Shown here: piece by piece, positions 1 through 7,029 of the stretch
Numbering within the stretch: the first letter of the stretch is position 1
Layout of the letters: every line of letters begins with the position of its first letter
Assembly (NCBI GenBank): GCA_002428885.1
Contig: DIYE01000111.1
Coordinates: 1 to 11,140 of the forward strand
From: Alphaproteobacteria bacterium UBA6062
GTDB lineage: Bacteria; Pseudomonadota; Alphaproteobacteria; Sneathiellales; Sneathiellaceae
Reading direction: 5' to 3'
DNA: 11,140 bases
Program-made: the position numbers and the translations under genes
The notes under the pieces: generated by a model
Told to the model about the DNA's origin: nothing
Database searches by the model: none
Seen by the model: only the letters and a program-made list of their open reading frames with translations

Positions 1-638
1 ATGATGGTGTAAAGCGTCGCCGCTACTTTGGGCGGGACTTAAGCGCCGGTGAGATCGGATGCCTGATGTCGCACCGGGCCGTCTATCAAAAAATGGTGTC
101 TGAAGAGGTGCCGTTCGCCCTTATTCTTGAGGATGATACGCATTTTAAGCCTGAATTCCCCGATATCCTTCAGGATCTTATGGATGGAGAGGTTGAATGG
201 GATATGGTTCGTTTTCTGGATCGAAAGAAAGTGCTAAGAGGTCCTCATCGTATCCTCAAACCTCTTGTCAAAGGATATGAACTGATCCGGATCAGGGCAG
301 TGCCCGGTGGCGCCTATGGGTATCTTTTGTCACGGTATGCGGCTGAAACCCTGCTGTCCTATACGGAGAGGAATTGGGTGCAGATTGACGTGATGCATGG
401 CCGTTGCTGGGAGACCGGTTTGAATGTGGTTGCAACAAAACCGTCTCCGGTGCGTCCTGATATGGATATTCCGTCGACCATCGGTGACGTACGATTTGAC
501 AAAATGATTACGGTGACAGGTCTGGTAAGGCTGTTCTTTCCGCTTTACCGTTTTCTGTTTAAAGTAGGGAGTAGCCTGTCCATCAGGGTGCATTACTGGC
601 GTATGGCCCGATGGGATCGCCGCAATTGGAAAAGCTGA
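1..638 (+). CDS. Family-25 (LPS-type) glycosyltransferase, 5'-truncated by window edge
   Basis: This is the C-terminal part of a glycosyltransferase of the GT25 / LPS beta-galactosyltransferase type, which transfers a sugar from a nucleotide-sugar donor onto lipopolysaccharide or a related glycan at the cytoplasmic face. The open frame enters from the left edge; the first complete codon is at 3. The residues before the first ATG (66) already carry family sequence (R-D-L-S-A-G-E-I-G-C-L-M-S-H), so that ATG is internal and the true start lies outside the window. The acidic motif LILEDD (codons at about 123-140) is the family's hallmark metal/nucleotide-sugar region. A G-G-A-Y-G-Y segment (codons about 306-323) also fits. 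The end, TGA at 636-638, follows a basic tail. It is convergent with the glycan operon at 1582-5612 but separated from it by transposon remains, so shared function is only inferred. Acceptor and sugar cannot be told. Confidence 0.85.
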   Translation, partial: DGVKRRRYFGRDLSAGEIGCLMSHRAVYQKMVSEEVPFALILEDDTHFKPEFPDILQDLMDGEVEWDMVRFLDRKKVLRGPHRILKPLVKGYELIRIRAVPGGAYGYLLSRYAAETLLSYTERNWVQIDVMHGRCWETGLNVVATKPSPVRPDMDIPSTIGDVRFDKMITVTGLVRLFFPLYRFLFKVGSSLSIRVHYWRMARWDRRNWKS

Positions 639-777
639 ATTCTTGATGTGGATTATAAAGAATTTATCCAGTTTTAACAGAGCGTGCTGATTTAGTATTT
701 ATCCGACATTTTGCGCTACACCTAGAATTGTTAGGATTTGTTTACCAGAACTTATCCACTCATTCAGGAGAACGAGC

Positions 778-1331
778 ATGACCACGAAAGATAAGATAAC
801 ACGTCGCAAGCTGAGTATGCTTGAATTGGCAAGCGAGTTGTCGAATGTGTCCATAGCCTGCAAGATCATTGGCTATAGTCGGCAATAGTTTTACGAGATC
901 CGTCGGAACTTTCAGATCTGTGGGGCTGGCAGCCTGATTGATCGCTTGTCCAGCTCTAAAGGACCTCATCCCAACCGGGTGCCCGAGGCGGTCGAGAAAG
1001 CTATTCTTGATCACTCTCTGGATCATCCCAGCCATGGCCCGTTGCGAGTTGCCCAGGAACTGGCGTTGAAGTGTCCAGGTTTCCTCTGGCGGTGTACGAG
1101 GCGTCTGGAACCGTCATAAGCTGCTCCACTAACATGATCGCCTGGCTGCGCCTTGAAAAGCATGTGGGGAACCGTAAGATCGAGCTATCGGACGAACGGA
1201 TCCGTCTCCTGGAACAGTTCAGCCCGGAGTTTCGGGAACGCCATATAGAGACCCGTCATGCTGGGAATCTGCCGGCGGTAGATACCTTCTTTGTCGGCTC
1301 ATTGAAGGGGGGCGGCCTGCTAAAACCATAA
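778..1331 (+). pseudogene. Degenerate IS481-type transposase fragment
   Basis: This is the N-terminal half of a DDE transposase/integrase of the IS481 type, recognised from a helix-turn-helix start (TRRKLSMLELASEL), the YSRQ-FYEIRRNFQ segment, the DHPSHGPLRVAQELAL segment and the later RKIELSDERIRLLEQFSPEF and HIETRHAGNLPAVDTFFVG segments. The ATG at 778 has AGGAG at 766-770. It is broken four ways: TAG at 886-888 where relatives have Gln; a shift at about 1072 (frame of 778 moves to frame of 1073); TAA at 1130-1132 in the second frame; and a shift at about 1145 into the third frame, which runs to TAA at 1329-1331. Family-like residues fade after about 1313. Only the first catalytic Asp region (VDTFFVG) survives; the rest of the catalytic core is missing, so it cannot encode an active enzyme. 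TGTTAGG at 729-735 is a possible left end, unproven. Confidence 0.85.
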
Positions 1332-1408
1332 AAAACAAAGGAGGAAAAAACTAAAAAGCAGCTTAAACTACCCTACGCCAGAAGCGGCTACTGTCAGCCG
1401 ATTACTAG

Positions 1409-1528
1409 CTCTGTACATTCTTCCGCCGTATTGCAACACGTTACGACAAACTCGGCTCATCTTACTTTGCAATGGTGAAACTTGCAGCTATACGCATCTG
1501 GCTCAGATTTTATGAGTCTACAGCCTAG
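1409..1528 (+). pseudogene. C-terminal remnant of an IS5-type transposase
   Basis: An open frame of 39 codons ends at TAG 1526-1528 and contains FFRRIATRYDKLGSSYFAMV followed by KLAAIRIWL. The R-R-I-A-T-R-Y-D-K block followed by a hydrophobic Leu/Ala-Ile-Trp-Leu helix is the typical tail of IS5-family (IS427-like) transposases. The frame is closed just upstream by TAG at 1406-1408, so everything before the tail, including the DDE residues, is lost. It sits about 80 bases after the IS481-type remnant, and no intact inverted repeat was seen on either side. The rest of the 1332-1581 spacer shows nothing I can assign. The similarity is recalled from the family and was not run as a search. Confidence 0.7.
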
Positions 1529-1581
1529 TTTAGTGGCATGTTATCTCAAATACGGCTGATCTGAAATTCTCAGAGGATGGG

Positions 1582-2379
1582 TTAATCTCGTTCTGGAGGC
1601 ATTGCAAGTGTTTGAGCTGTCTTAACAAATAACGGGTCATCTTTCATTGTTGGATATAGTTCCATTGTGCGCATCAAGGCATCTTTTGCGCCTTTGGATA
1701 AGTTGCGCCCTCTTCCTGATTTACCGACATTGAAGCGAGTGAATTTTTCTGCGGTCTTACTTAAGGCCTGCTTTAGCGTTTCATCATCGTAGTTAATATT
1801 GGTTTGTGCAATGATCTCCCTCATTATTTTGATGGGATCTGTTGTATAGTCATCAAAATCATATATGGGAACATTACCTGCATTGCGCCAACCAACGTAG
1901 AAGTCAAAATACCAGGGTAATGCGAGGCGGACTATTGCTTCCTCGAAATCTTCAGTTGGCATTTCTCTTTGTGATTTGTCAAAAAACCTAACAATTTCAG
2001 GCCATCGCAAATTGTGATCTTTTAGGCTGACAACGCAATCAGCAAAATCCCGAACAAGCACTACAGGTGTTAAGCGGTACTGTTTAATAAGTTGCTGTGT
2101 CCAATAGCTATTCCGTAAATGGTGCTGCGCGACATATTGCCTCCGATTATATCGAGATAGTCTCGTGCTGCTCAGTTGCTGTTCACGTACACCCCAATCT
2201 GGAATTAAGCGATAGCGTTTAAATCCAGGTAATTCACTCAGTGCCGTTGCAATAAAGGTTGATGCTGATTTTGGCATGCATGCAATTACGATATGGGCTG
2301 GTTTATTGGGCATTAGGAAATCCAGCATTCCATCCGCACCAAAATAAAGAGAATTCAATATTCGGTTGTTATTTTTCAT
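1582..2379 (-). CDS. Sulfotransferase family protein
   Basis: A 265-residue protein of the PAPS-dependent sulfotransferase fold, predicted to move a sulfuryl group from 3'-phosphoadenylyl sulfate to an acceptor. The 5'-phosphosulfate loop is CMPKSAST at residues 34-41, after a beta strand (AHIVIA). The 3'-phosphate site is VRDFADCVVS, with Arg110 and Ser118 in the expected spacing. A basic GKSGRGRN stretch (219-226) near the C-terminus is in the place where PAPS-contacting residues occur in relatives. The length is normal for a single-domain bacterial enzyme, and no signal peptide or membrane segment is evident. It is the last gene of the AT-rich minus-strand operon, 49 bases after the HAD-cytidylyltransferase gene. 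The acceptor is probably the same surface glycan (inference). No PAPS-synthesis gene is in the window. The chosen ATG lacks an obvious Shine-Dalgarno, so the start is less certain than the fold. Confidence 0.82.
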   Translation of the reverse strand: MKNNNRILNSLYFGADGMLDFLMPNKPAHIVIACMPKSASTFIATALSELPGFKRYRLIPDWGVREQQLSSTRLSRYNRRQYVAQHHLRNSYWTQQLIKQYRLTPVVLVRDFADCVVSLKDHNLRWPEIVRFFDKSQREMPTEDFEEAIVRLALPWYFDFYVGWRNAGNVPIYDFDDYTTDPIKIMREIIAQTNINYDDETLKQALSKTAEKFTRFNVGKSGRGRNLSKGAKDALMRTMELYPTMKDDPLFVKTAQTLAMPPERD

Positions 2380-2428
2380 TTAACAAACTTGACATGTATT
2401 TTTTGTTGTGGGTTTAAGCGAATATTTT

Positions 2429-3547
2429 CTATTGAGAACTTATTCTGTAAAGTTTATCTATTCTAGAAACGTTATTTTTGTCTTCATTTTGACTTGCACC
2501 ATTAACAAAATCTCTGATTTTAGAAGATGATATTCCATCTGTTCTTGGTAACTCGACAACCTTCTTTCCGTGCTTATGGCACCAATCATAAGCTTTAAGA
2601 CAAAGATCTGTCTTGTTATCTGGTCCATGGCAGAGGATGTCGAACTCTGTCGCCTTCACGAGATCATCAATTTTTTCATAGAAAACTACATTATCCACGA
2701 ATTTGAATTCTTGGATAATTTTTGCACGCTCTTGATGAGAATAAAACATTTCGACACTTTTAGGGTTTGATATTCCGACATGAATGGCGACGGTCAAGCT
2801 ATCTCCTTGCAAGCTCGCTCTTTTTAAAACATTGAAATGTCCTAAATGGAATAGATCGAAGACACCTGGAATAAGGACAGTTTGGCCTCTCTGGGTCTCG
2901 CTGTTATTGCTATGTTTGTCTTTTAAGGTATTGAGGACGTCTAGGAGTTGTACGTCGTTTTCGACACAATAGTCTGCAACGTCCAGCAGTGTCTCCGGGG
3001 ACGGGCGGATTCCGGAAAAGGCAATTCCAAAATCTGCGACTTTTGTCATCTCAATATCATTGCTGCCGTCACCGATCGTGATAACCTTTTGGTATTGACT
3101 TTTGATAGATGAAACAATCTCAGCCTTGTTTATAATTTCTTTGACGCCCTTCAAACGCCCATCGACAATTTCTCCTTTTGAACAGAAGAATTTGCATCCG
3201 ATTTTTGTCTCAATCAGCTCAGTTATATAGCAATCTAAGTTGCCTGTTATTATGTAGCAGTCTTCGATATTTTCTTTTATGAACGAGACAATTGAATGGC
3301 TCAACGGAGTTTCATTAATAATCTCCACCGATTCTCTTAAAGATAAGAGCGACAGTAATTTAATACGCAGGTTAAAGGAATTTTCGAAAGGTATTTCGCC
3401 CCGCATCGTCAATTCCGTAACGAGCTTCATATCGTCTTCAACTTCTAGCTTCTTCGCTAGCTGCGGTAAAATCTCTTTTGTTGTGACCGTGCTGTCCAAA
3501 TCAAAACAAAACGCTAATTTCTTTTTCTCTGTTTCGACCATTTTCAC
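2429..3547 (-). CDS. Fused HAD phosphatase and cytidylyltransferase
   Basis: A 372-residue two-domain protein. Residues ~11-205 are a SerB-like HAD phosphatase: nucleophile motif DLDST (16-20), motif II Thr in IITGN (99-103), and acidic motif GDGSND (159-164). Residues ~222-350 are a nucleotidyltransferase of the TagD / ethanolamine-phosphate cytidylyltransferase type: PGVFDLFHLGH (227-237) with the HxGH nucleotide-binding motif at 234-237, and RTDGISSSKI (335-344), matching the RTxGIST class signature. The second domain should join CTP to a phospho-alcohol (glycerol phosphate or similar) to give a CDP-alcohol; the HAD domain may make or trim the precursor. The CDP-alcohol is the expected donor for the TagB/TagF-like enzyme two genes upstream, which supports CDP-glycerol or a related CDP-polyol (inference). 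GTG at 3547 and ATG at 3541 are both possible starts; the methyltransferase stop is 5 bases before the GTG. All key motifs of both domains look intact. Confidence 0.85.
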   Translation of the reverse strand: MKMVETEKKKLAFCFDLDSTVTTKEILPQLAKKLEVEDDMKLVTELTMRGEIPFENSFNLRIKLLSLLSLRESVEIINETPLSHSIVSFIKENIEDCYIITGNLDCYITELIETKIGCKFFCSKGEIVDGRLKGVKEIINKAEIVSSIKSQYQKVITIGDGSNDIEMTKVADFGIAFSGIRPSPETLLDVADYCVENDVQLLDVLNTLKDKHSNNSETQRGQTVLIPGVFDLFHLGHFNVLKRASLQGDSLTVAIHVGISNPKSVEMFYSHQERAKIIQEFKFVDNVVFYEKIDDLVKATEFDILCHGPDNKTDLCLKAYDWCHKHGKKVVELPRTDGISSSKIRDFVNGASQNEDKNNVSRIDKLYRISSQ

Positions 3548-3552
3548 TATAC

Positions 3553-4296
3553 CTAAAGGGCTTTTTTTATCATGAACCAGTAGCGCTGATTTGTTTCTGC
3601 GCGCGCTCCCAATGCCTCGTCTAGTAGCAAATCACTTTTTATATTTTCAAAATCAGTTAGAGAGTTGCCCAAGATTGTATCATACTCATCACTAGTTCTA
3701 TATATGGCATGGTAATCTGTATTTAATTCGTCTGATTTAAAATCTTTCAGTGTCAATCGTTTGTTAATCGTTGATATGGATTCTCTGAAATAGAGCTTTG
3801 TATTTTCTGAGGATAGATTATTGACTGTTTCCAGCAATGCTGTAACGCCATCATCATTAATATACACGCACAAGCCATTGACAATAATAATATCATATCT
3901 CTCTTGTAGTTTTGTCTTGTCTATATCCTCAGCAGACATTCTATGAAAGCAAGTTGATTTACTGCCATAGTTTTCATTGGCAAAATCGACATAGTTTTTA
4001 GAAAAATCAATACCGTCATAAATGCGAATTGCATCTTTGAAATTAAGATACATGCGTCCGAGACCACAGCCAATGTCCAGTATATCTACTTTGACATTAA
4101 GATTGAGAAGTTCTGACAAGATTCCGAATTCGTGTGAGTTTCGTTTATATGCAATGTCATCTTTGTTTTCGTTTCGAAGCATCACCGAACTTAGCGGGTC
4201 AGCTGACGTGAACCTACTCTCCCAGAAATTATTTACTTTCTGGGAGTCAATTTCACAAATCTCACCATAGATCCTTGTTTTTTTATCGCTTACTAT
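3553..4296 (-). CDS. Class I SAM-dependent methyltransferase, probable AUA start
   Basis: A Rossmann-fold methyltransferase. Motif I is VDILDIGCGLG (residues 70-80 of the long form), followed by an acidic strand end (IYDGIDFS) and a motif-IV-like strand (YDIIIVNGLCVYI). The first conventional starts are GTG 4185 and ATG 4182, giving about 210 residues. The frame stays open upstream and encodes family-like sequence there, including KVNNFWESRF, which resembles the FW-x-x-R helix that begins this kind of glycan-cluster methyltransferase. The only start-like codon placed well is ATA at 4296-4294, 8 bases after a strong AAGGAG (4310-4305) and overlapping the TAG stop (4295-4293) of the preceding gene, giving 247 residues. 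I therefore prefer 4296; 4185 is the conservative alternative. The acceptor is probably the sugar or polyol of the operon's glycan (inference). Confidence 0.75.
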   Translation of the reverse strand: MVSDKKTRIYGEICEIDSQKVNNFWESRFTSADPLSSVMLRNENKDDIAYKRNSHEFGILSELLNLNVKVDILDIGCGLGRMYLNFKDAIRIYDGIDFSKNYVDFANENYGSKSTCFHRMSAEDIDKTKLQERYDIIIVNGLCVYINDDGVTALLETVNNLSSENTKLYFRESISTINKRLTLKDFKSDELNTDYHAIYRTSDEYDTILGNSLTDFENIKSDLLLDEALGARAETNQRYWFMIKKAL

Positions 4297-5612
4297 TTTG
4301 ATAGCTCCTTCACTATGTGATCATATATTCTTTCAGAAGACTTCATGTTACCCTTATAAAGGAGCTGGCTTATTGCAGAAGCTTTTTTTATCTGTGTGCT
4401 GTATTTTTTATCAAAAGGATTTTCCAAAAATAACTGAACATCCTGGTTGGTACGGGCTTTAGGGATCTGCTTGAATACTGCTTGACCAAATTCGTTAAAC
4501 TTTTCTCCGACATCGTTGGTTTTTAGGGTAAACAGCATCTGTTTCTCTAGTAGAGAATATTCCGCAATAAAAGAAACGCTATCGAAAATCATAGCATCGG
4601 AAGTGAGAAAAAGATCAATATATTCTCCTTCTTCGATCTGAGTGTTCGGAGATGTTTCCCAAAATTTGAAATATTCATCGGTCTTTTTTCTTCCCCATTC
4701 GTTATGCGAATAAAGCTTTGCTCTAAGGTTTGGATGGGGTTTGAAAGCCAATTGTATTCTATCACCTAGCTCTTCAATCGTATTTTTAATAGTTTCTGCA
4801 TAAAGTAAGAAGCATGAGAAATCTATGCCATTATCGATTGTATGGTGAGGTGCCCAAATGACTTTGGCTGCGTCTTTGTTTTTGTTCAGCCAAGGATTTT
4901 TAGGTACATGAGATTTACAGATCAATCGATCTGCCTTGGGATATCCTGTTACAAAGGTTCTGGCGCCTTTGTTGTTAGAGTACTTTTCCGACATTAATTT
5001 GTGCATTTCGGTTTCACAGAAATAGCGCCACAGTAAGTTGTGAAATCGTTTATTATATTGAAGTTGTTGAAGGTTAGCTTGCAGAATTCCATAAGGAACA
5101 TAGCATGTCAAAGCTCTATGCTTCCAATGCTCAATTGAATATTGAGGAAGAGAGATTTCATAGGGAGAGGTATAAAAAATTAAATCGGCATTTTCTACTT
5201 TTATATATTCTCCCTGATTGAAAGAACTCTCAACAGAATATCCGTTGTTTACGAAATTCCGATGAATTATTTCCATTTTATCAAGCCTTTCCTTTTCAGG
5301 AATTTTTTGATTAGGGATGATCAGTATTTTTGTATCAAATCGATCATTGTTTTTAAAACAAGTATATACGTCATCGTAAGGCCAAAGTGCATCATCGAAA
5401 ACAAAGAACAGAATATCGATTTTCTCTTTACTTCTAAGTCTAGCTATTTTTTTTTCATGCACCTTGATCAGGTATGATTCATTGACCTGAGATTGTAGTT
5501 TTTTTCTTATTGTTTTCCGGGTTTTTGACGACCAAAAAAAACAACATGAAATCAAGTTAATGACTGTCGAATGGTGTATTATGTCAAAGAGCATATTTGA
5601 GAGTCTGGCCAA
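4293..5612 (-). CDS. CDP-glycerol glycerophosphotransferase-like (TagB/TagF family) protein
   Basis: A 439-residue protein resembling teichoic-acid glycerophosphotransferases, which move glycerol phosphate (or another polyol phosphate) from a CDP-alcohol to a glycan or polymer at the inner membrane face. Seen: the strand-and-loop VIWAPHHTI (251-259), then KPHP (291-294) corresponding to the family's K-x-H-P, and EYIDLFLTSDAMIFDSVSF (330-348) corresponding to the D-x-L-x-S-D-x-S-S-x-x-x-D signature that binds CDP. The length suits a single-domain member, without the extra N-terminal domain of full TagF. The hydrophobic N-terminus (residues ~8-27, VINLISCCFFW) may attach it to the membrane. The start is TTG at 5612 with AGAGG five bases upstream; ATG at 5594 is a weaker alternative. 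It heads the operon, and the CDP-alcohol is expected from the fused cytidylyltransferase downstream. Exact donor and acceptor are unknown. Confidence 0.78.
   Translation of the reverse strand: MARLSNMLFDIIHHSTVINLISCCFFWSSKTRKTIRKKLQSQVNESYLIKVHEKKIARLRSKEKIDILFFVFDDALWPYDDVYTCFKNNDRFDTKILIIPNQKIPEKERLDKMEIIHRNFVNNGYSVESSFNQGEYIKVENADLIFYTSPYEISLPQYSIEHWKHRALTCYVPYGILQANLQQLQYNKRFHNLLWRYFCETEMHKLMSEKYSNNKGARTFVTGYPKADRLICKSHVPKNPWLNKNKDAAKVIWAPHHTIDNGIDFSCFLLYAETIKNTIEELGDRIQLAFKPHPNLRAKLYSHNEWGRKKTDEYFKFWETSPNTQIEEGEYIDLFLTSDAMIFDSVSFIAEYSLLEKQMLFTLKTNDVGEKFNEFGQAVFKQIPKARTNQDVQLFLENPFDKKYSTQIKKASAISQLLYKGNMKSSERIYDHIVKELSK
4305..4310 (-). promoter_or_regulatory. Strong ribosome-binding site supporting the AUA start at 4296
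   Basis: On the minus strand AAGGAG (4310-4305) lies eight bases before ATA (4296-4294) and inside the last codons of the glycerophosphotransferase gene. No in-frame ATG, GTG or TTG follows until 4185, about 120 bases away, far outside normal spacing. The site therefore argues that translation of the methyltransferase is meant to begin at the overlap with the TAG stop. Confidence 0.55.
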
Positions 5613-5658
5613 TTTTACCTCTTATGAGAGATGTCTGAACAGGGGGGTGTAGATTTTC

Positions 5659-5664
5659 AGTATA
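5659..5664 (-). promoter_or_regulatory. Candidate -10 box of the glycan operon promoter
   Basis: On the minus strand TATACT differs at one base from TATAAT and lies about 47 bases upstream of the TTG start at 5612, which would give a leader of about 40 bases. The -35 region at the right distance (TATCCA) is poor, so an activator or an alternative promoter is possible. The rest of the 5613-5847 spacer contains a G-run (5642-5647) and a short inverted repeat GGTAT-GG-ATACC near 5680, with no gene that I can support. Confidence 0.35.
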
Positions 5665-5784
5665 TTTAATTGCCGACGGTATGGATACCTCGTATGTCAT
5701 AGGTATCTTCTTAATAAGGACTAGGCATGGCTGATGGAGCTAAGCCCTTAGAGTGAGTAGTCTAATTTGGCAGGTGCAAGGCTG

Positions 5785-5840
5785 GAAAAAAACGCCTTAT
5801 ATCAGCGGAAATGAGGAGGGCGGCGGAGGTCTCATTTTTA
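5785..5840 (-). terminator. Possible terminator region after proV
   Basis: Just past the proV stop codon, an inverted repeat AAATGAG (5809-5815) / CTCATTT (5831-5837) encloses a GC-rich 15-base loop. Further along the minus strand a run of seven T (5785-5791) follows a weak CGC/GCG pair. Neither part alone is a textbook intrinsic terminator. The position between two minus-strand operons, with proV ending here, makes termination plausible. Confidence 0.35.
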
Positions 5841-5847
5841 AAGAGGC

Positions 5848-7029
5848 TTACTCCCCCCCAAGTACTTCGGCCAGGGACGTACGGGACAGTCGGCCCTGTA
5901 ATTCTCCCTTATCACCAACCACCGGCAGTGGGTAGTCTGCGCCGAGTGTTTCCGGAATAATCTCTTCCAGGGCCGAATCCGGTGAAATCAGCGGGACTTC
6001 CTCCAGCATGTCATCCCGGATCTGTTTATGGGTACCTTCTTTCAGGGCTTTTTCCAGGGTTTCCTGCAGGACGATGCCCTGGTAACCGTCTTCATTCTCG
6101 TAATAGCCGTAGTCATCCTTGAAGCCTTTCATCTGCTTCAGGGCGTCCTCAATGGTATCGGTGGTAATGCGGCTGACCGGTGGCTTCATGACATTCTCGA
6201 CGGTCAGGGCGCGAGCCCGGTTTACGTCTTTTACAAAGGCTTCCACATAATCGGTGGCAGGATGCAGCAGAATATCTTCCGGGGCGCCTTCCTGGACCAG
6301 TTCGCCATCCTTCAGGATAGCGATCCGATCCCCCAGTCTCAGGGCTTCGTCCAGGTCATGGGTGATAAAGACAATGGTTTTATGGAGTTTTTCCTGCAGT
6401 TCGATCAACTGGTCCTGCATCTCGCTGCGAATGAGCGGATCAAGCGCTGAAAAGGCCTCATCCATCAGCAGGATTTCGGCGTCTGTACAGAGGGCGCGGG
6501 CCAGGCCAACCCGCTGCTGCTGCCCGCCGGAAAGCTGCATCGGATATTGTTTGCCATAACCGCCGAGACCGACGGTTTCCAACCAGTCGGCGGCTTTCGT
6601 TTCCCGCTCTTTCTTAGCGATACCCTGAACTTTCAGGCCATAGGCTACGTTCTGAAGAACGGTTCTGTGAGGCATCAGGCCAAAGCGCTGGAAGACCATG
6701 GACATCTTGTGCCGACGAAACTCCTGAAGTTCCTTCTGATCCAATTGCATGACATCCACATCACCAACGATGATTTTGCCCTCCGTCGGGTCAATCAGCC
6801 GATTGAGATGGCGGATCAGGGTTGACTTACCGGAGCCCGACAGACCCATGATGACAAAAATCTGGCCGCGTTCGATGGTCAGGTCGATCTCTTTCAGGCC
6901 TACGGTATGGCCGGTTTCAGCCAGGATATCGTCTTTAGACTGACCTTCTCGCACCCGATCCATAACGGTTTGGGGGGCCGTTCCGAAGACTTTATAGAGA
7001 TTTTCAATACGGATCAGCGGATCAGGCAT
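5848..7029 (-). CDS. proV: Glycine betaine/proline-type ABC importer ATPase with CBS domains
   Basis: A 393-residue ATPase of the ProV/OpuAA type that powers uptake of betaine-like compatible solutes. ATP site: Walker A GLSGSGKST (62-70), Q-loop Gln114, signature LSGGQQQR (166-173), Walker B ILLMDE (186-191), switch His224. The N-terminal QTVMDRVREGQSKDDILAETG segment before the core is typical of ProV/OpuAA and distinguishes it from general amino-acid importers. Residues ~277-390 form a paired CBS region (ENVMKPPVSRI; then LISPDSALEEIIPE); in OpuA-like transporters such domains sense ionic strength. ATG 7029 is chosen because it begins the family sequence (MPDPLIRIENLYKVFG), has GGAGGG 8 bases upstream, and overlaps the proW end by 8 bases. 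Open frame further upstream to 7179 runs inside proW and has no family sequence. Last gene of proX-proW-proV. Confidence 0.95.
   Translation of the reverse strand: MPDPLIRIENLYKVFGTAPQTVMDRVREGQSKDDILAETGHTVGLKEIDLTIERGQIFVIMGLSGSGKSTLIRHLNRLIDPTEGKIIVGDVDVMQLDQKELQEFRRHKMSMVFQRFGLMPHRTVLQNVAYGLKVQGIAKKERETKAADWLETVGLGGYGKQYPMQLSGGQQQRVGLARALCTDAEILLMDEAFSALDPLIRSEMQDQLIELQEKLHKTIVFITHDLDEALRLGDRIAILKDGELVQEGAPEDILLHPATDYVEAFVKDVNRARALTVENVMKPPVSRITTDTIEDALKQMKGFKDDYGYYENEDGYQGIVLQETLEKALKEGTHKQIRDDMLEEVPLISPDSALEEIIPETLGADYPLPVVGDKGELQGRLSRTSLAEVLGGE

Noticed and set aside
638..664. Inverted repeat AATTCTT/AAGAATT after the GT25 gene as a terminator
   Set aside because: A seven-base, mostly A/T stem with a 13-base loop is too weak, and no clear U-run follows.
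760..1035. Minus-strand open frame opposite the IS481-type remnant
   Set aside because: The plus strand shows clear transposase homology, so this is a shadow.
3279..3575. Plus-strand open frame opposite the HAD-cytidylyltransferase
   Set aside because: Low-complexity Ser/Phe-rich translation, antisense to a gene with intact motifs.
6028..6450. Plus-strand open frame of 140 codons opposite proV
   Set aside because: It is the complement of well-supported ATPase sequence, has no ribosome-binding site or recognisable domain, and is explained by the GC-rich codon pattern of proV.
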